Shown piece by piece: positions 24,186 to 34,804 of a stretch of DNA of 64,000 nt (position 1 is its first letter; each line of letters starts with the position of its first letter). The stretch comes from Latrodectus hesperus (Eukaryota > Arthropoda > Arachnida > Araneae > Theridiidae). The translations under genes were made by a program, and so were the position numbers. The DNA lies in contig CM075850.1 in the NCBI GenBank assembly GCA_037975125.1, positions 75,604,152-75,668,151 of the forward strand, read 5' to 3'. The notes beneath the pieces were generated by a model that was given only the letters and a program-made list of their open reading frames with translations, did no database searches and was not told where the DNA came from.

Positions 24186-24371
24186 TTGCCGAGCTGGCAG
24201 CCGAATGTTTAGCGCTCTTGCCTTCGGTTCAACAGTTCGTGGGTTCGAATCCCACCTTGGGCATGGATGTTTGTAGTGGTTCAGATTCCACTTTAAACCG
24301 TAAGTCCCGGTCTAATTAGGCCTCGTGTGCAAAAAATGACCGTTGAGCGACAAACAAACCAAACCAAACCA
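24186..24371 (+). mobile_element. tRNA-derived SINE, insertion specific to copy A
   Basis: A 186-bp element with a tRNA-like head. It has a degenerate A box near GGCAGCCGAATG and a good B box GGGTTCGAATCCC, followed by a body containing GGTTCAGATTCCACTTTAAACCG and GGCCTCGTGTGCAAAAAATGACCG, and an AAACCAAACC-rich tail. It is flanked by the 12-bp direct repeat GACATCCAGCAC (24174-24185 and 24372-24383). The aligned sequence in copy B (about 42135-42150) is an uninterrupted empty site. The insertion therefore postdates the segmental duplication. Confidence 0.92.
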
Positions 24372-24383
24372 GACATCCAGCAC

Positions 24384-26467
24384 ATGTATAAATCGATTCC
24401 TAACCGAATTGAAGCTGTATTACATGAAAAAGGAAATTTTACACCATATTAATAATGGAATCGTATAAATCTAACATATTTACCATAATTTTTTTAGGCA
24501 CTATATATAAATGTGGAGGTACGAAAACATGTTTACTGTGTTAATTGGTTCTAACTATTGATTTTAAATATTTAACTTCGGTTGGCATTAGACACGCTCT
24601 TCCGTATGTATTAGGTAATGTGGGTCTTGTTTAGAAACCTTTCTCATTGATGCTTAAATATTTCTTAGATAGTTAAAGATTATTATGTTTTATGAAAAAT
24701 AAAATGACTCCTTTAAAAATTATTTTAGATTAATCTCATATTTCATATTGTTAAATTAATCCCAAAATTCATAATGTTAAAGGAACTGAGGAACTGATAA
24801 ATTTACTTTTACTATTGAGTGACAAACGTTATTTTTTACGAAGAAAAATTCCCTTATCAAAAAATATATTTATATTTTATACAGAATATATATTATACAA
24901 ATCAATTTAAAAGAATGCCAGTTGTGTATTTACATATTCCAATACTTTCAAAGAAAATAAATGTTAAACTAAGCAATTTACTAAAATTGCGTTTTTGTTT
25001 GATTAAAAAAACATAAATTTTTCTATATATTTTATCAAACTTTTTATAGCGATGCAACTGTTTGCAATGAACCTAATTTTATTTTTACTTTCTTATTATT
25101 GCTAGAAGGGCAATCATTAGTACTTGCATCTGCACCTGGAAACCGAAAAGAAAATTGTCGCGTCTCCAATATTAAGACAATCTAGGTTTGGATATCAATA
25201 CTAAAGAGAATATAGAGACTTACATCCACATACACAGTTTTTGATATTATGTCTGTCTCCGAAAATAATTGGATAACTTGTTTGTATCGGGTATATTCTT
25301 TTCTTTTTCCACCATTTAAATCAAAAGTGCCTGTAGATATGAAATCAAAACCATTTGTCGTAAAACAGTTCAATCGATCTCTTTTAAAATATATATTAAA
25401 AATATCGTTATCTTAAAAATCAGATATGCGAAATAAATGTCAGTTAATATCTTTTAAAAAACAAAAAGTTGCATTATTGTGAATACAATTTAAAAATTTA
25501 TGATGAACTAATATTTATTCTACAGTCAGATAAATAATATTCTGAAGTATAGATAAATAAACTGTGAAATCAGGCATATATATGTTTAGTATAACACTGG
25601 AAAAATCATAATTTATAGAACATAAATAAAAAATAATATAAAAATAATGATTAATATTTACTAAAAATAGAAGAACTGCAGATGAGATGAAATTATTATA
25701 TATAGGAATACTGCTTTCAAATGTCAGCTGAAGCTATTCTTTTAACATTAAAATAGTATACTTTTTAAAAAATAACTCGTATTGCTTAGTAAACATTAAT
25801 ACCGTACATTTTGTTACCATTTTCAACTATATATTAGGCATATTTATGGCATTGGGAAAATATCTTCGATTTAAGTTACCCACACAATTTATTGTCAGTC
25901 GTTACACTATTTCACTCAATTGCAATAGAAAAACACAAGAACGAAAATGAATTTTGAATTCAATCTCAATTTATGAAGCAGCAACTAGCTAAAAGGTACC
26001 CCAATCTCTATATTCAATAAATTGTTTAATAGCTTTTTCTGTAGTTTAACTCATGAAGAGATGGTAGTAGTGACTTGAAACATATGCATCACACACATTT
26101 GATATCCTTTGTAGATTAAATGTGATAGTGGAATAGCTAGCGAATAGTTATCATCATTTATCAGTTTGTGAGTTGCATACTCATATTGAGCTTAAATGCT
26201 TGTAGAGTCTTGAAATAAACATATTTTAAGTTTTATTTAAATTAGGTCTAATACAAAAAAGTAAAGCACAGAGCAAACCAGTTTGCCTTTTATCAATTTG
26301 TCAATAATGTGATCTTGAGTAAAGTCAATCAAATTACAGCTTTTGAATGTTCTATTACTCAAGCCAGTCGATTATGACAATTTGACTTTTTACATTCATT
26401 CTCCAATTTTTAATTGCTTTGATGGCTAATATATCCAGTTTGCTTTCTATACCTTGATTTGTGGTTG
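24384..26467. other. Intergenic DNA shared by both copies
   Basis: No supported gene. Short AT-rich frames near 24819-25016 and 25182-25373 are not maintained as credible proteins in copy B. Confidence 0.55.
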
Positions 26468-26675
26468 TAAGTATATAATTGTATAATTAAATATTGTATC
26501 GAAAATAATCGAAAAATATTGTATGGTAGCACAATATTTTTCGCTTCTTTGAAATTTAATATGAAGGAAAGTAATCCAATGATAGGGACTAAGATAAAAT
26601 TTGCTTTCAATTACGTTTGCACTTAAAAGCTTCGTAAAAATTCTATTAAGATTTGTAGTACATGCTAGGATATTT
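26468..26675. repeat. ~205-bp segment only in copy A, with a 13-bp hairpin
   Basis: Copy B passes from GTGGTTGTAAGT almost directly to GTATACAGAATGCTC (about 44200-44220), skipping these ~205 bases. The segment contains a perfect inverted repeat, CGAAAAATATTGT (26510-26522) and ACAATATTTTTCG (26531-26543), with an 8-base loop. It may be a small inserted element or a deletion from copy B; I found no clear flanking duplication. Confidence 0.6.
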
Positions 26676-27137
26676 ATGTATACAGAATGCTCGATATAGC
26701 GACCAGTTTCCAAACTTCCATCTCATCACTTGTCCTTTGGTCCAAAAATTCACTTCATATTTTGTTATAACTCTTATTCATTAATAAGGACCACACTTTT
26801 TGCAGGCCAATCTTATAGCATTCAATAACAACTTGTGATTCACAGTAGGATTCGTCTAAATTTTGTTAAAGCGTAACTAATATACTTTTTCTTGTACAAA
26901 TCTCTAATATATTTTTATTAGATATATCTCATGAATGCAATGAAAAATGAGGAAACTCTTAAATGTTTTTCAGTTAGTTGAATATTTGTTGCTCTGAAAT
27001 TTATTTATTACATTATATTCTATTATAGTGTGCAGCACAAAAAACAAAATTTAAAAAAAAATATCAAACAAATTTAGCTCCAAAATTACTATCTCACTTT
27101 ACCCAAACACTTGATGTCTGGGGTTAGATTCCCATTT

Positions 27138-27148
27138 TATAATTCCTT
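27138..27148 (+). repeat. Target-site duplication of the LINE, left copy
   Basis: TATAATTCCTT, repeated exactly at 32504-32514 on the other side of the LINE. The single copy-A version (about 3483-3493) reads TATAATCCCTT and is uninterrupted. Confidence 0.9.
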
Positions 27149-27163
27149 AGGTTAGGTTAGGTT
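27147..27163 (+). repeat. Telomere-like (TTAGG)3 at the LINE 3' end
   Basis: Three perfect TTAGG units followed by TTAT, at the element/target junction. In element orientation this is a CCTAA tail. TTAGG is the ancestral arthropod telomeric repeat; here it serves as the terminal simple repeat of the LINE rather than a poly(A) tail. Confidence 0.85.
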
Positions 27164-27371
27164 ATGACAACAAACTGTTTTGGAGCTTTATGCTCATAGG
27201 CTTATAGCTCGCATTGAGTAAGATTGAGTTTTTATTTGAAACCTAAACAAAAATTGATGGATTGGTGATTTTGAAAAAAAGACAATAAAAAAGAAAAGAT
27301 AAGCACGGTGTGTTGGTTGACAAATGAAGGGGAAATAAGGCAACTTGGAAATACAAACACGAGAAAAAAAA

Positions 27372-27566
27372 TTAGAATCTATTAATTTGTTTCAAAAAAG
27401 AAATTGTTGCGTCAATTTTCTCTTTAGGACTCGTTGACAAATCTAAAATCCAAGAGAAAGAAAGAGCTCCAATTCCAAGTTTTTCTCTTAAGGAATTTCT
27501 TGCTTGATCATATTGAGGACACGATAGCATTATGTGATCAATGTTTCTCTTTCTCCACAAGAGCAT
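27372..27566 (-). pseudogene. LINE ORF2 C-terminus with Cys/His block
   Basis: Residues include RKRNIDHIMLSCPQYDQARNSL, part of the zinc-binding-like tail found after RNase H in many arthropod LINEs (usual pattern C-x-C...H-x4-C). The sequence just upstream (27560-27734) encodes the linker, but the frame is interrupted. It belongs to the LINE at 27149-32503. Confidence 0.75.
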
Positions 27567-27733
27567 TTATCTGTTGAAGAAAGTCTAAATTTGTGTAATT
27601 TAGCATTTGTCGGAAAAGATCTAGTTCTAACTCTAGCTAGCCACACTTCTTCAAGGCGAGAATTAATATAATTACGGTGAATTTTCGTGATAGAAGACAT
27701 GTGCGAAAAGTTAGAGGCATATTTACTATTTTT

Positions 27734-28228
27734 TCATTCGTTGTTATTATAATTGATAAAAATGTTTTTTATAATTTGGATAAGGTCTTCAGGTGAAATT
27801 GAGTGCAGAATATAACTTTTATTAATGGCCGATTTTGACAGAGCATCTACTTTTTCGTTCCCTGCAATTCCGGAATGACCAGGAATCCAAACTAATTGAA
27901 TAGATTTGCAAATCTTAGTTGCATTTCCTAAAGCTGATCCGATGTGTTGAAGGATGGTTGGGGAAGAGGTTGAGAGAGTTTCCAAACTTCTTAGACAGGA
28001 TAAGGAGTCTGATAATATGATATAGTTGGAGGGAGAAATACAGAATTTAGTCACCGCCAGATATAAAGCCAAAGCCTCAGCTGTAAAGATGGAATTAGAG
28101 TTATTGATTTGCCCGGAAACAAAGGAGTTATTACTGCTGTCATAAACAGCGATTCCAAGTTTATTTTCTATTTTAGATGCATCAGTAAATAATAATATGT
28201 GATTGGACCATTCTGAAGTACTATGCAT
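27734..28228 (-). pseudogene. LINE RNase H domain
   Basis: A 164-residue open stretch with all four expected catalytic positions: D16 in FTDASK, E51 in TAEALALYLA, D74 in ILSDSLSCLRSL, and D128 in NEKVDAL, preceded by IPGHSGIAGNE. In life this domain degrades the RNA strand after reverse transcription. The domain is intact, but it is separated from the RT by a stop or frameshift near 28230. Confidence 0.9.
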
Positions 28229-28238
28229 TTCAAAGAGG

Positions 28239-28622
28239 TCATTGATAGTATTTGTTGGAAGATTTTTTAGTCTGAAAAGTATATTTTCTAAGAAATATTT
28301 TAAAATTATTATTAACAGAAGTAGGTTTTGCAGGAACTCTTAAAATATGTGATTCTTGAATTCCATTTTCTTCAAGCCATTTTTTCACTCGCAAAGATAG
28401 AGGAAGAGCACCCGAGATACGGCTGCATGGCATTGATTCCCACAAACTACCACATGGAGATCTAGTAGAAAGTGCAAGATTTCTAATGTACATCCTTGTA
28501 GAGAGAAAGTTCTGTCTTACAGTAAAAGGTAAGACCCCTGATTCTTTCAGAAGAAGTGGAATTGGTGTCCAGCGAGGAATACCTGTAGCAATTCTAAGAA
28601 CTGAGAGATATATCGGATCCAA
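28239..28622 (-). pseudogene. LINE ORF2 linker between RT and RNase H
   Basis: Contains LRIATGIPRWTPIPLLLKESG-type sequence, the conserved connector (L-R-x-x-T-G-x-x-x-x-T-P) downstream of the thumb region in RNase H-bearing LINEs. The frame is shifted relative to both neighbours, showing decay. Confidence 0.8.
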
Positions 28623-28753
28623 GATTTTTCGGTCTGATAAGCTCGCAGATGTAAATACATGACATACATAATCGAGGCTACTTGTAATGAAGGACTGAAC
28701 AATTTGAAGTAAGTGATTAGTTTTTGCTCCCCATCTGTTACCTGCAATTGCTT

Positions 28754-30057
28754 TTAAAACATTAATTTTCTTCTGGATAGATTTTTTTTCATTTGAAAAT
28801 TATACTTGAAGGTTAAGTTATTAGTAAAATAGAGGCCCAGAATTTTTATGTGCTTAGACCAAGAAATAGGTAATTGGTTGATAGTTAGTTCAAAATTTAC
28901 AGGATATTTTTTGGAAGAGAAATCAATAACTGAACATTTTGAGGAATCAATTTTTAGTTTCCATTCATCACACCATTGTTCCAGTTTTATGATTGCAGTC
29001 TGCATATTTTGCTGTAGACTTTCTTGTGATGTATGAGCAGCCAAAAGGATTATGTCATCAGCATAAATAAAACACTTAATGTTAAGAGAGAGAACTTCGT
29101 AAATATCTGACATATAAATCATAAAAAGAAAGGGAGAAATAACACTGCCTTGAGGAACACCTCTATTAGAGAAAGTGGGTTGAGATAAGTTCCACGCCAT
29201 TTCACTTTAAAACTTCTATCCGATAAAGAATCCAATATCCAATGAGCAGCATTTCCTCTGATATCAAATTGGAGGAGCTTATAAATAAGACCGTCTGGCC
29301 ACACTGAATCATAAGCTTGAGATATGTCTACAGTTGCGCATATGATATATTTTCTCTGTGAGCGTAAAGCAATAATATGATGATGAAGCATAGAAAGAAC
29401 ACAATCGCAACCTCTATGAGGCATAAATCCATGATGATTTTGATGAAAATATTTGGAAAGGGAGATATGATTTATTAGACGATTTAATATCATGCGTTCC
29501 ATGACCTTACATAGAACGCTTGTAAGAGATATTGGGCGATAAGAATTGACTGAAGTAGTATCTTTCCCAGGTTTTATTATAGGAATTATGATGGATTTTT
29601 TCCAAGACGGGGGAACAATACCGCTTAACCAAGAGTTATTTATGAGTGACAAAAGGGATCGTAAAGCTATATTTGATACCCCCTTTAAAATTTTAACAGA
29701 TATTAAATCAGGACCAGCTGAAGTATTTTTGCATTTAGAAATCGCCAATTGGAGTTCTGAGAGCGAGAATGCGGAGTTATATTCTAAATCAAAATTTGAA
29801 CTTAAATCAAGAGGTAATACTTCAGTTGCCGATTGACGAGAATAAAATTTGGCAAATAAGTTAGTCTGAACAACAGGGTCCGAAATAATTGAAGTTTCGC
29901 TAGAAATTAGTAGATGATGAGTTGGTGAGTCAGTAGATCTATTTTTAAGCTTTTTAAGAATAGAATAAATGTCCTTAGATATTCCAGCGTTTGTTATAGT
30001 TTTATCCCAGAAATTAGTGGAAAGGGTTAGAAGAAGCTGATGAAGTTTTGCAGACAT
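28754..30057 (-). pseudogene. LINE reverse transcriptase (frameshifted)
   Basis: The upstream part (30057-29119) shows the fingers and palm: SAGPDLIS, PSWKKSIIIPIIKPGKD, SYRPISLTSVLCKVMERMI, GFMPHRGCDCVLSMLHH and VDISQAYDSVW (first catalytic Asp). The downstream part (29200-28754), in another frame, shows NRGVPQGSVISPFLFMIYMSD, the catalytic YADDIILL box, and the W-K-L-K-x-x-x-S-K-C motif. The two parts overlap in coordinates because of a frameshift near 29150-29200. Residues for catalysis are present, but the frame is broken. Confidence 0.92.
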
Positions 30058-30278
30058 TCGCTTGTACTGTATCCACAGAGTCTGTTTAAGAGAACTTTTC
30101 GCTTTCCTCCAAAGTTTTCTTTTTTACCCAAAAGATAACAACATTCCGATGTCCACCACGGAGGATATGACTTTAACGGAAAGATTTGTTTTTTCCTGAA
30201 TTTATCAAGATGGTTTTTGCATAAAATTTGGAATTGATCTACAGATACTAGTCCGTTATTAGCAATTTCAGTGTTCAT
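30027..30278 (-). pseudogene. LINE segment between endonuclease and RT
   Basis: Contains PPWWTSECCYLLGKKE, which matches the conserved P-W-W-x-x-E-C/L motif preceding the reverse transcriptase in many arthropod LINEs. It belongs to the same broken ORF2. Confidence 0.75.
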
Positions 30279-30319
30279 TGAATTGAAGAAGCCAGACCAT
30301 AAAATTCTATTGCGGGAAG

Positions 30320-30980
30320 TACCTTTCGAATAATCTTTATTGTAGATTTTAACACTTGTTGAACAGGGACATGGTCACTACCATAACTATCTGAACTGAC
30401 TGAGAAAGTACAAAAAGGAAAAATATCAGGAGATACAAAGTTATAATCGATAAGGGATGGTCTATGGTGGAGTCCGAAGTGAGTAGGCTGAGAGGTATTT
30501 AAAAGACAGATGTTGCTATCCAGTATCCAATCGAGGAATTCTGAAGAATCGGGAGAGTTTGACTACCAATCGCCGAACTTCGTATATTAAAGTCTCCAAT
30601 TATTATGAAGGGAGGATGAATATTAGATAAAATGCTATGGAACAAAGAACTTGAAAATTTACCGTGTGGAATGTATACATTTACTAAAGTAAGAGATGAT
30701 TTGGTTATAGTAATTTTTATAGCTAGTATTTCTGTATCGTTATCTTCTGAGCAGGATATATTTAAAACTTGCACAGGTAGAGATTTATCAACAGCAAAAA
30801 GAAGTCCTCCACCACGGCCATCTTGCCTATCTAATCTAATTATTGTTTTATTACAAATTTGAAATTTTTAAGAAACGTTTCTTGAATTGCTAGGACCTCG
30901 GAAGATTGAAAGTACGGAAGTTTTACATACGGGCGCTTAGATAGAACGCTTCTTGCATTCCAAGAAATTAAATTGAACAT
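30320..30980 (-). pseudogene. LINE AP-endonuclease domain (frameshifted)
   Basis: From the 5' side there is a SWNARSVLSK-type start (about 30970), then LAIQET (about 30890), IRLDRQDGRGGGLLFAVD (about 30840-30790), LVNVYIP and IIIGDFNIRS (GDFN around 30600), and a Y-x-P-S-L-I-D-like block near 30450. These are the standard motifs of the APE-type nicking endonuclease of LINEs. At least one stop separates the first block from the second. Confidence 0.85.
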
Positions 30981-31179
30981 TAAATATAAACGAAAAACCT
31001 GAACAGTTATTGAAAATCAAAAAAATGTGCGCTCGTAGTAAAAGAATATTAAAAAAATTATGAATGTTTTTTACGACTTCTTCCTGGTTCAATTCTTTCT
31101 TTAATGTTAGGTTCTGCATATTTAATATTTGGTTGAGGAGATTTCATAATAGGTTGTTCGGGAGATATTATTTGCTGAT

Positions 31180-32330
31180 TCACAGAATTTTTGGACTTAT
31201 CTTTCTTGACTGGATAGATCTTGCACGACTCTTTCTTGGAGGAGATCTAGAAACTGATCTAGCTGGATTCGAACATGTTCGCATACATTCTATCATAAAT
31301 GAGAACATTTGTTGACTCATTTGATCTTGTCTAGCCTGTATCGCAGGTAATTTTGCTTCAAAAATAGAAGCCATTTCAGTCACTGCTTTTTTAACAATAT
31401 CAGTTATTTCATTTTGATTCGGCACGAAAGGAATATGACTTTTGGTTACACTGGAGTGACTGGTTTTTAAAGATTTATTATAACGCCTTCTCGCTTCAAT
31501 AAATGAAAGGTGGTTCAAGCTCTTAAATTGTAAGAATTTTTTTTCTTCAAGCCTCGTAGGGCAGGAAATGTCATTAGCTGCATGATTTTCCTGACAGTTT
31601 ATACATTTAGGTGTTTGATTGGTACAGGGAGAGTCTTTATGGAATGTTCCACAGTTTTTACATAGGAAAAAACTTGTGTACATTTTTTCGTAGGGTGAGT
31701 GAATTTATAGCATTTTCCACATTGACGAACGTTGTCAATAAAAGGAGAAATTGGAATGATGGAATAGAATAAATTAATAGTTTGAGGTAAATGATGTCCA
31801 ATGACGCTCACTAAAATATTTTCACTCAATTCTTCAGAATTCTTTTTTGTAAATCTTTGTAAGCTTAATATCGTTAAGCCATTTTGCGCAATTTCTTCAG
31901 CAACAAGATATAAAGGTAAATCTACATTTATTTCTTTTATAAGAAATCTTGAAGAAATGTATTCAGGTTGAAAACTGGAGTTAACAGGAACTCCAAGAAT
32001 ATTATTTATCTTGCTTATTTCAACAGCAGCATCTGGGCAATTAGTTTCGAATAGAAGCTTACCTTGACGGGTGTGTTGAATTTGTATTATTTTCTTGTGA
32101 TTCTTTACAAGTTGAATTATTTCTTGCTTTAAATTATAAGGTTTCTTTGGAATAGATGCAGTACCATCAGTGGGAGACAGGAAAATGAAGAACTTAGTTA
32201 TACCATTTTCCGCAGCTAACTGGATTAGTTGTGGAATAGAATCTTCGAAAGTCAATAATCTTGAAGTATTTATTTTTGGAATGCGTAAATCGCAAACCGT
32301 GTAAATCATTTCAGTCTCAGCTTCAATCAT
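31180..32330 (-). pseudogene. LINE ORF1 (gag-like, zinc knuckles; frameshifted)
   Basis: Starts at the ATG at 32330, ~170 bases inside the element. Residues 1-243 run in one frame and end near a first zinc knuckle, CGKCYKFTHPTKKC (C-x2-C-x4-H-x4-C). A frameshift in an A6 run near 31680 moves the reading into the frame carrying CKNCGTFHKDSPC (C-x2-C-x3-H-x4-C) and CINCQENHAANDISC (C-x2-C-x3-H-x6-C). A basic, Ser/Arg-rich tail (SRSPPRKSRARS) follows. ORF1 proteins of this type bind the element RNA. The array of CCHC knuckles is complete apart from the frameshift. Confidence 0.88.
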
Positions 32331-32503
32331 TTTGAATCCATAATAAAGAAAAAAATAACAAATTAAAATTTAAATAGTAAAAATAAAAGAACAAAAATAC
32401 TCAATCTTAGTCAATCAAATAATGAGAAGTCAGACGATAATTTCAACACGAAACTCCAACGAGAATAAATTTCGCCAGAATCAAGAGTTCATTGATCAAT
32501 ATC

Positions 32504-32514
32504 TATAATTCCTT
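32504..32514 (+). repeat. Target-site duplication of the LINE, right copy
   Basis: TATAATTCCTT, exact repeat of 27138-27148. Copy-A-like sequence (TTTGT...CTC) resumes directly after it. Confidence 0.9.
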
Positions 32515-32796
32515 TTGTTTCTCGGTGGTAACTGAATACATGTTGCCATTGCAATTTGATAAAATAGTTCTGTTACAACTATATAATTCATATTTTTAAT
32601 ATAATATGATTTGTTTCGAAACAAGAAAACTGATGGCTTTCTATAGACACATATTTTAATGTAATACCAGAGCCAGTGTCATGCGATTACTTTTTCTTTA
32701 TACATTGATAAATAAACATCTTTTAGTGTAGCATTGATATCACACGTTTAAGTTTGTTGTAGAATTTAATTAATCTCATAGTCAAATAGTAAGCCT

Positions 32797-32925
32797 ACTG
32801 GTCTTCGATTCAAAAGTTTGTGGGTTTTGGATGTTGTGATTCGGAATCCACTTTTTAAACGTAGGAGTTTCAATAATTGGTCTAAGCAGTTATTAAAACT
32901 CCGACCCTCTATCTTAGAAGCACAA
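32797..32925 (+). mobile_element. Decayed tRNA-derived SINE remnant, copy B
   Basis: Counterpart of 3766-3905, with the same ATTCAAAAGTTTGTGGG and ATTCGGAATCCAC phrases. Confidence 0.45.
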
Positions 32926-33771
32926 AACTATAACTTAAATAACTACATACCACGCAAAATTTATTTAGATATTTAACTTTAAAGTTAGCTGTAAACATTT
33001 TAAATTTGCATCTTTCTAATTATAACAAATATTTTAATGAGGCAAATTAAACAGTCTCGCCTTTATTAAATTACCATAATATTTAATTAAATTAAATTAT
33101 TTTGAAATTTAATAATTATTTATTTCAAATATATTAAAAACATTTAAAAGAATTCACCTTTTAATAAATTTACACGAGGCCTATTTAATTAAAATATGTA
33201 ACTGAATAAATAATATTATTGATCTCAAAATAGAAAGCAATTACATTTAATTTTGACATTCTGCATATTCTTAATTTTATCGCATGAAAGATTCTCTATT
33301 AAAATCAGAAAACATTATCTACAGAAAATACTTTCCGTTCTTTATACGAATAAAAGGGCATTTTTAAAAAAGAGAATTTTAATTTTTCTATGAGGATAAT
33401 TCAAAATCCTCTCATCTTAGAATGAAATTATATTCTACCTCACCAAAAATTAACAATAAATTTAATTGAAAGTAAAAATATTAATGTATGTGAAATGTGG
33501 TGTTTTCAGAAAATTCTATTAATATTTCAGCAACAGAATACAAAATTGGTATTATCCAAGAATAATTTAATGTAATTAATGAGTATTGTATTCAGCAAGG
33601 CGGATAGTGCATTTCTGAATTTTTATAAATATTTTGGACTTATTTTGCTTGAGTAGCAGTTATGAATCGGCATAAGCAAGAAAACTATACAAGACATAAC
33701 AGATACGCAAAGATATCTTTTAAGAACATAAGCCTTGATTGATAAACAAAAATATGCATTTTAAATTGAAT

Positions 33772-34319
33772 ACGTCTTGACTGGAGTTTAAAGTAAATTT
33801 TAATTGATGTGTGTGTGGTAAATTGGCTTATAAATATGTCCTTTTCAAATGATGTAAGGCTTGATAGACCTACAAAAATGTATACTTTAAATTACGTTAG
33901 GTGTCAAACAAAAAGCTGACGTTTTAAATTATCTAAGCCTTGATTCGATTCAAATATACACATTTCAATGATGCAAGGTTTGATTTACAATAGACTTCTG
34001 ACTGCTACTGGCACAAATTTACATTAAATGATTTCTAGTGTTTGACGTTCTTTTTTATTGACTTAATTCTTTATTTAAAAGATAAAATATTGAAACTAGC
34101 ATCCATGTTTCATGGTATTTATTATTAAGAGCAAGCATATATTATCAATATAACTGAGCAAATTGAGAGAAAGTAAATAAATCTAACATTTGTGTGCTTC
34201 AATGTTATAAAATGTATTGTTGAAATTTTATTTTATTAACTATCTTAATTAGTGTTAATGTTAATAGCAGAATAAGTTAGTCCTAGTAATAACTATAATT
34301 TAGCAGTAATCTGCATACT
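33772..34319 (+). repeat. Copy B-specific segment with degenerate ~80-100-bp repeats
   Basis: Not homologous to copy A. A motif like AAGGCTTGATxxAxxxACAAAAATATxCATTTTAAAT recurs with changes near 33735, 33859 and 33939, with a partial copy near 33983. The first occurrence is the one shared with copy A (near 4722). This looks like a decayed minisatellite. No coding region. Confidence 0.5.
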
Positions 34320-34339
34320 CATCTATTTAACCATTACAG

Positions 34340-34804
34340 CACTTGTGACCATGCAGATAAGATGTCTATCTTCTCTGCTGTTAGTGATAGGGGGTCGTTG
34401 AGATCCTGCATGACGTTCCGTATGATTGTCCTGAACCCATCGATTCCATATTCTACTAACAGTCATGGGGTATCGACCGACGCGAGCAGCAATATTGCGG
34501 TACGATAAACCGCAATCCCGGTAGGCTATAATCCTTCCTCGATCAAAGTCAGACACGTGCTGATAGGCATTACAACAACTTTCTTTGCCGAAAACAACGT
34601 TGAAACGGAAATTGAGTATGAGAAAACTGCTGCGAAATCTCTGGTTTTATACACATTGTAGATATCGCTACTGTCGCCTGCTTTGTATGAATGCGCTGAA
34701 AATCTAATCATTTGCATATCACAGCAAGTTCTACCTGTCATGCAAATATCACGTGTGTGGTGTGCCGCTTTCCTGGTGTAGCAATTTTAATGGTCAGTAG
34801 TGTA
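34340..34804 (-). mobile_element. Truncated Tc1-type DNA transposon (5' end and start of transposase)
   Basis: The right end (34804) begins with TA and then, in minus orientation, CACTACTGACCATTAAAATT, a typical Tc1-family terminal repeat. The transposase ATG is at 34556. About 70 residues follow: MSDFDRGRIIAYRDCGLSY, RNIAARVGRYPMTVSRIWNRW and SQRPPITNSREDRH, which form the paired helix-turn-helix DNA-binding region. Homology stops near 34340, so the DDE catalytic domain and the other terminus are missing. The element is in the non-homologous part of copy B and is dead. Confidence 0.88.

Larger units (their letters stand above)
3328..26984 (+). repeat. Segmental tandem duplication, copy A (left unit)
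   Basis: This ~23.7-kb unit aligns in the same orientation with 26985-44517. Matching blocks are 3328-4757 with 26985-27148 plus 32504-33771, 5965-10462 with about 34820-38917, and 20333-26984 with 38918-44517. The left boundary is sharp at TTTGTTGCTC (3328), and the same string follows the inter-copy junction at 26985. The sequence AATA lies at the left boundary (3324-3327), at the junction (26981-26984) and at the right boundary (44514-44517), so the breakpoint shows 4-bp microhomology. Copy A appears more complete. It keeps a ~9.9-kb stretch missing from copy B and a 424-aa version of the shared gene. Confidence 0.93.
27149..32503 (-). mobile_element. Nearly full-length but decayed LINE (ORF1, APE-RT-RNase H ORF2)
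   Basis: A ~5.35-kb non-LTR retrotransposon on the minus strand, inside copy B only. Reading from its 5' end (32503): a ~170-bp leader; an ORF1 with CCHC zinc knuckles (32330 to about 31180); an ORF2 with AP-endonuclease (about 30980-30320), reverse transcriptase (about 30057-28754), RNase H (28228-27734) and a Cys-containing C-terminus (about 27566-27372); then a ~220-bp 3' UTR ending in three CCTAA units. The RNase H domain and layout place it with the I/LOA/R1-like groups; the exact clade cannot be set by eye. Several frameshifts and stops break both ORFs, so it should not be autonomous. The 11-bp target-site duplication and the uninterrupted copy-A site show insertion after the segmental duplication. 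Confidence 0.93.

Noticed and set aside
24186..24371. tRNA gene suggested by the GGTTCGAATCC B box
   Set aside because: The A box is poor, no cloverleaf closes, and a non-tRNA body, tail and target-site duplication follow: this is a SINE.
28848..31315. Plus-strand frames within the LINE (28848, 29546, 30632, 31064)
   Set aside because: Shadows of the minus-strand ORF1/ORF2, which carry the recognisable RT, endonuclease and zinc-knuckle motifs.
27149..32503. Interpretation of the LINE as an endogenous retrovirus
   Set aside because: No LTRs, protease, integrase or envelope. The APE endonuclease plus RT plus RNase H layout and target-site duplication are those of a non-LTR element.
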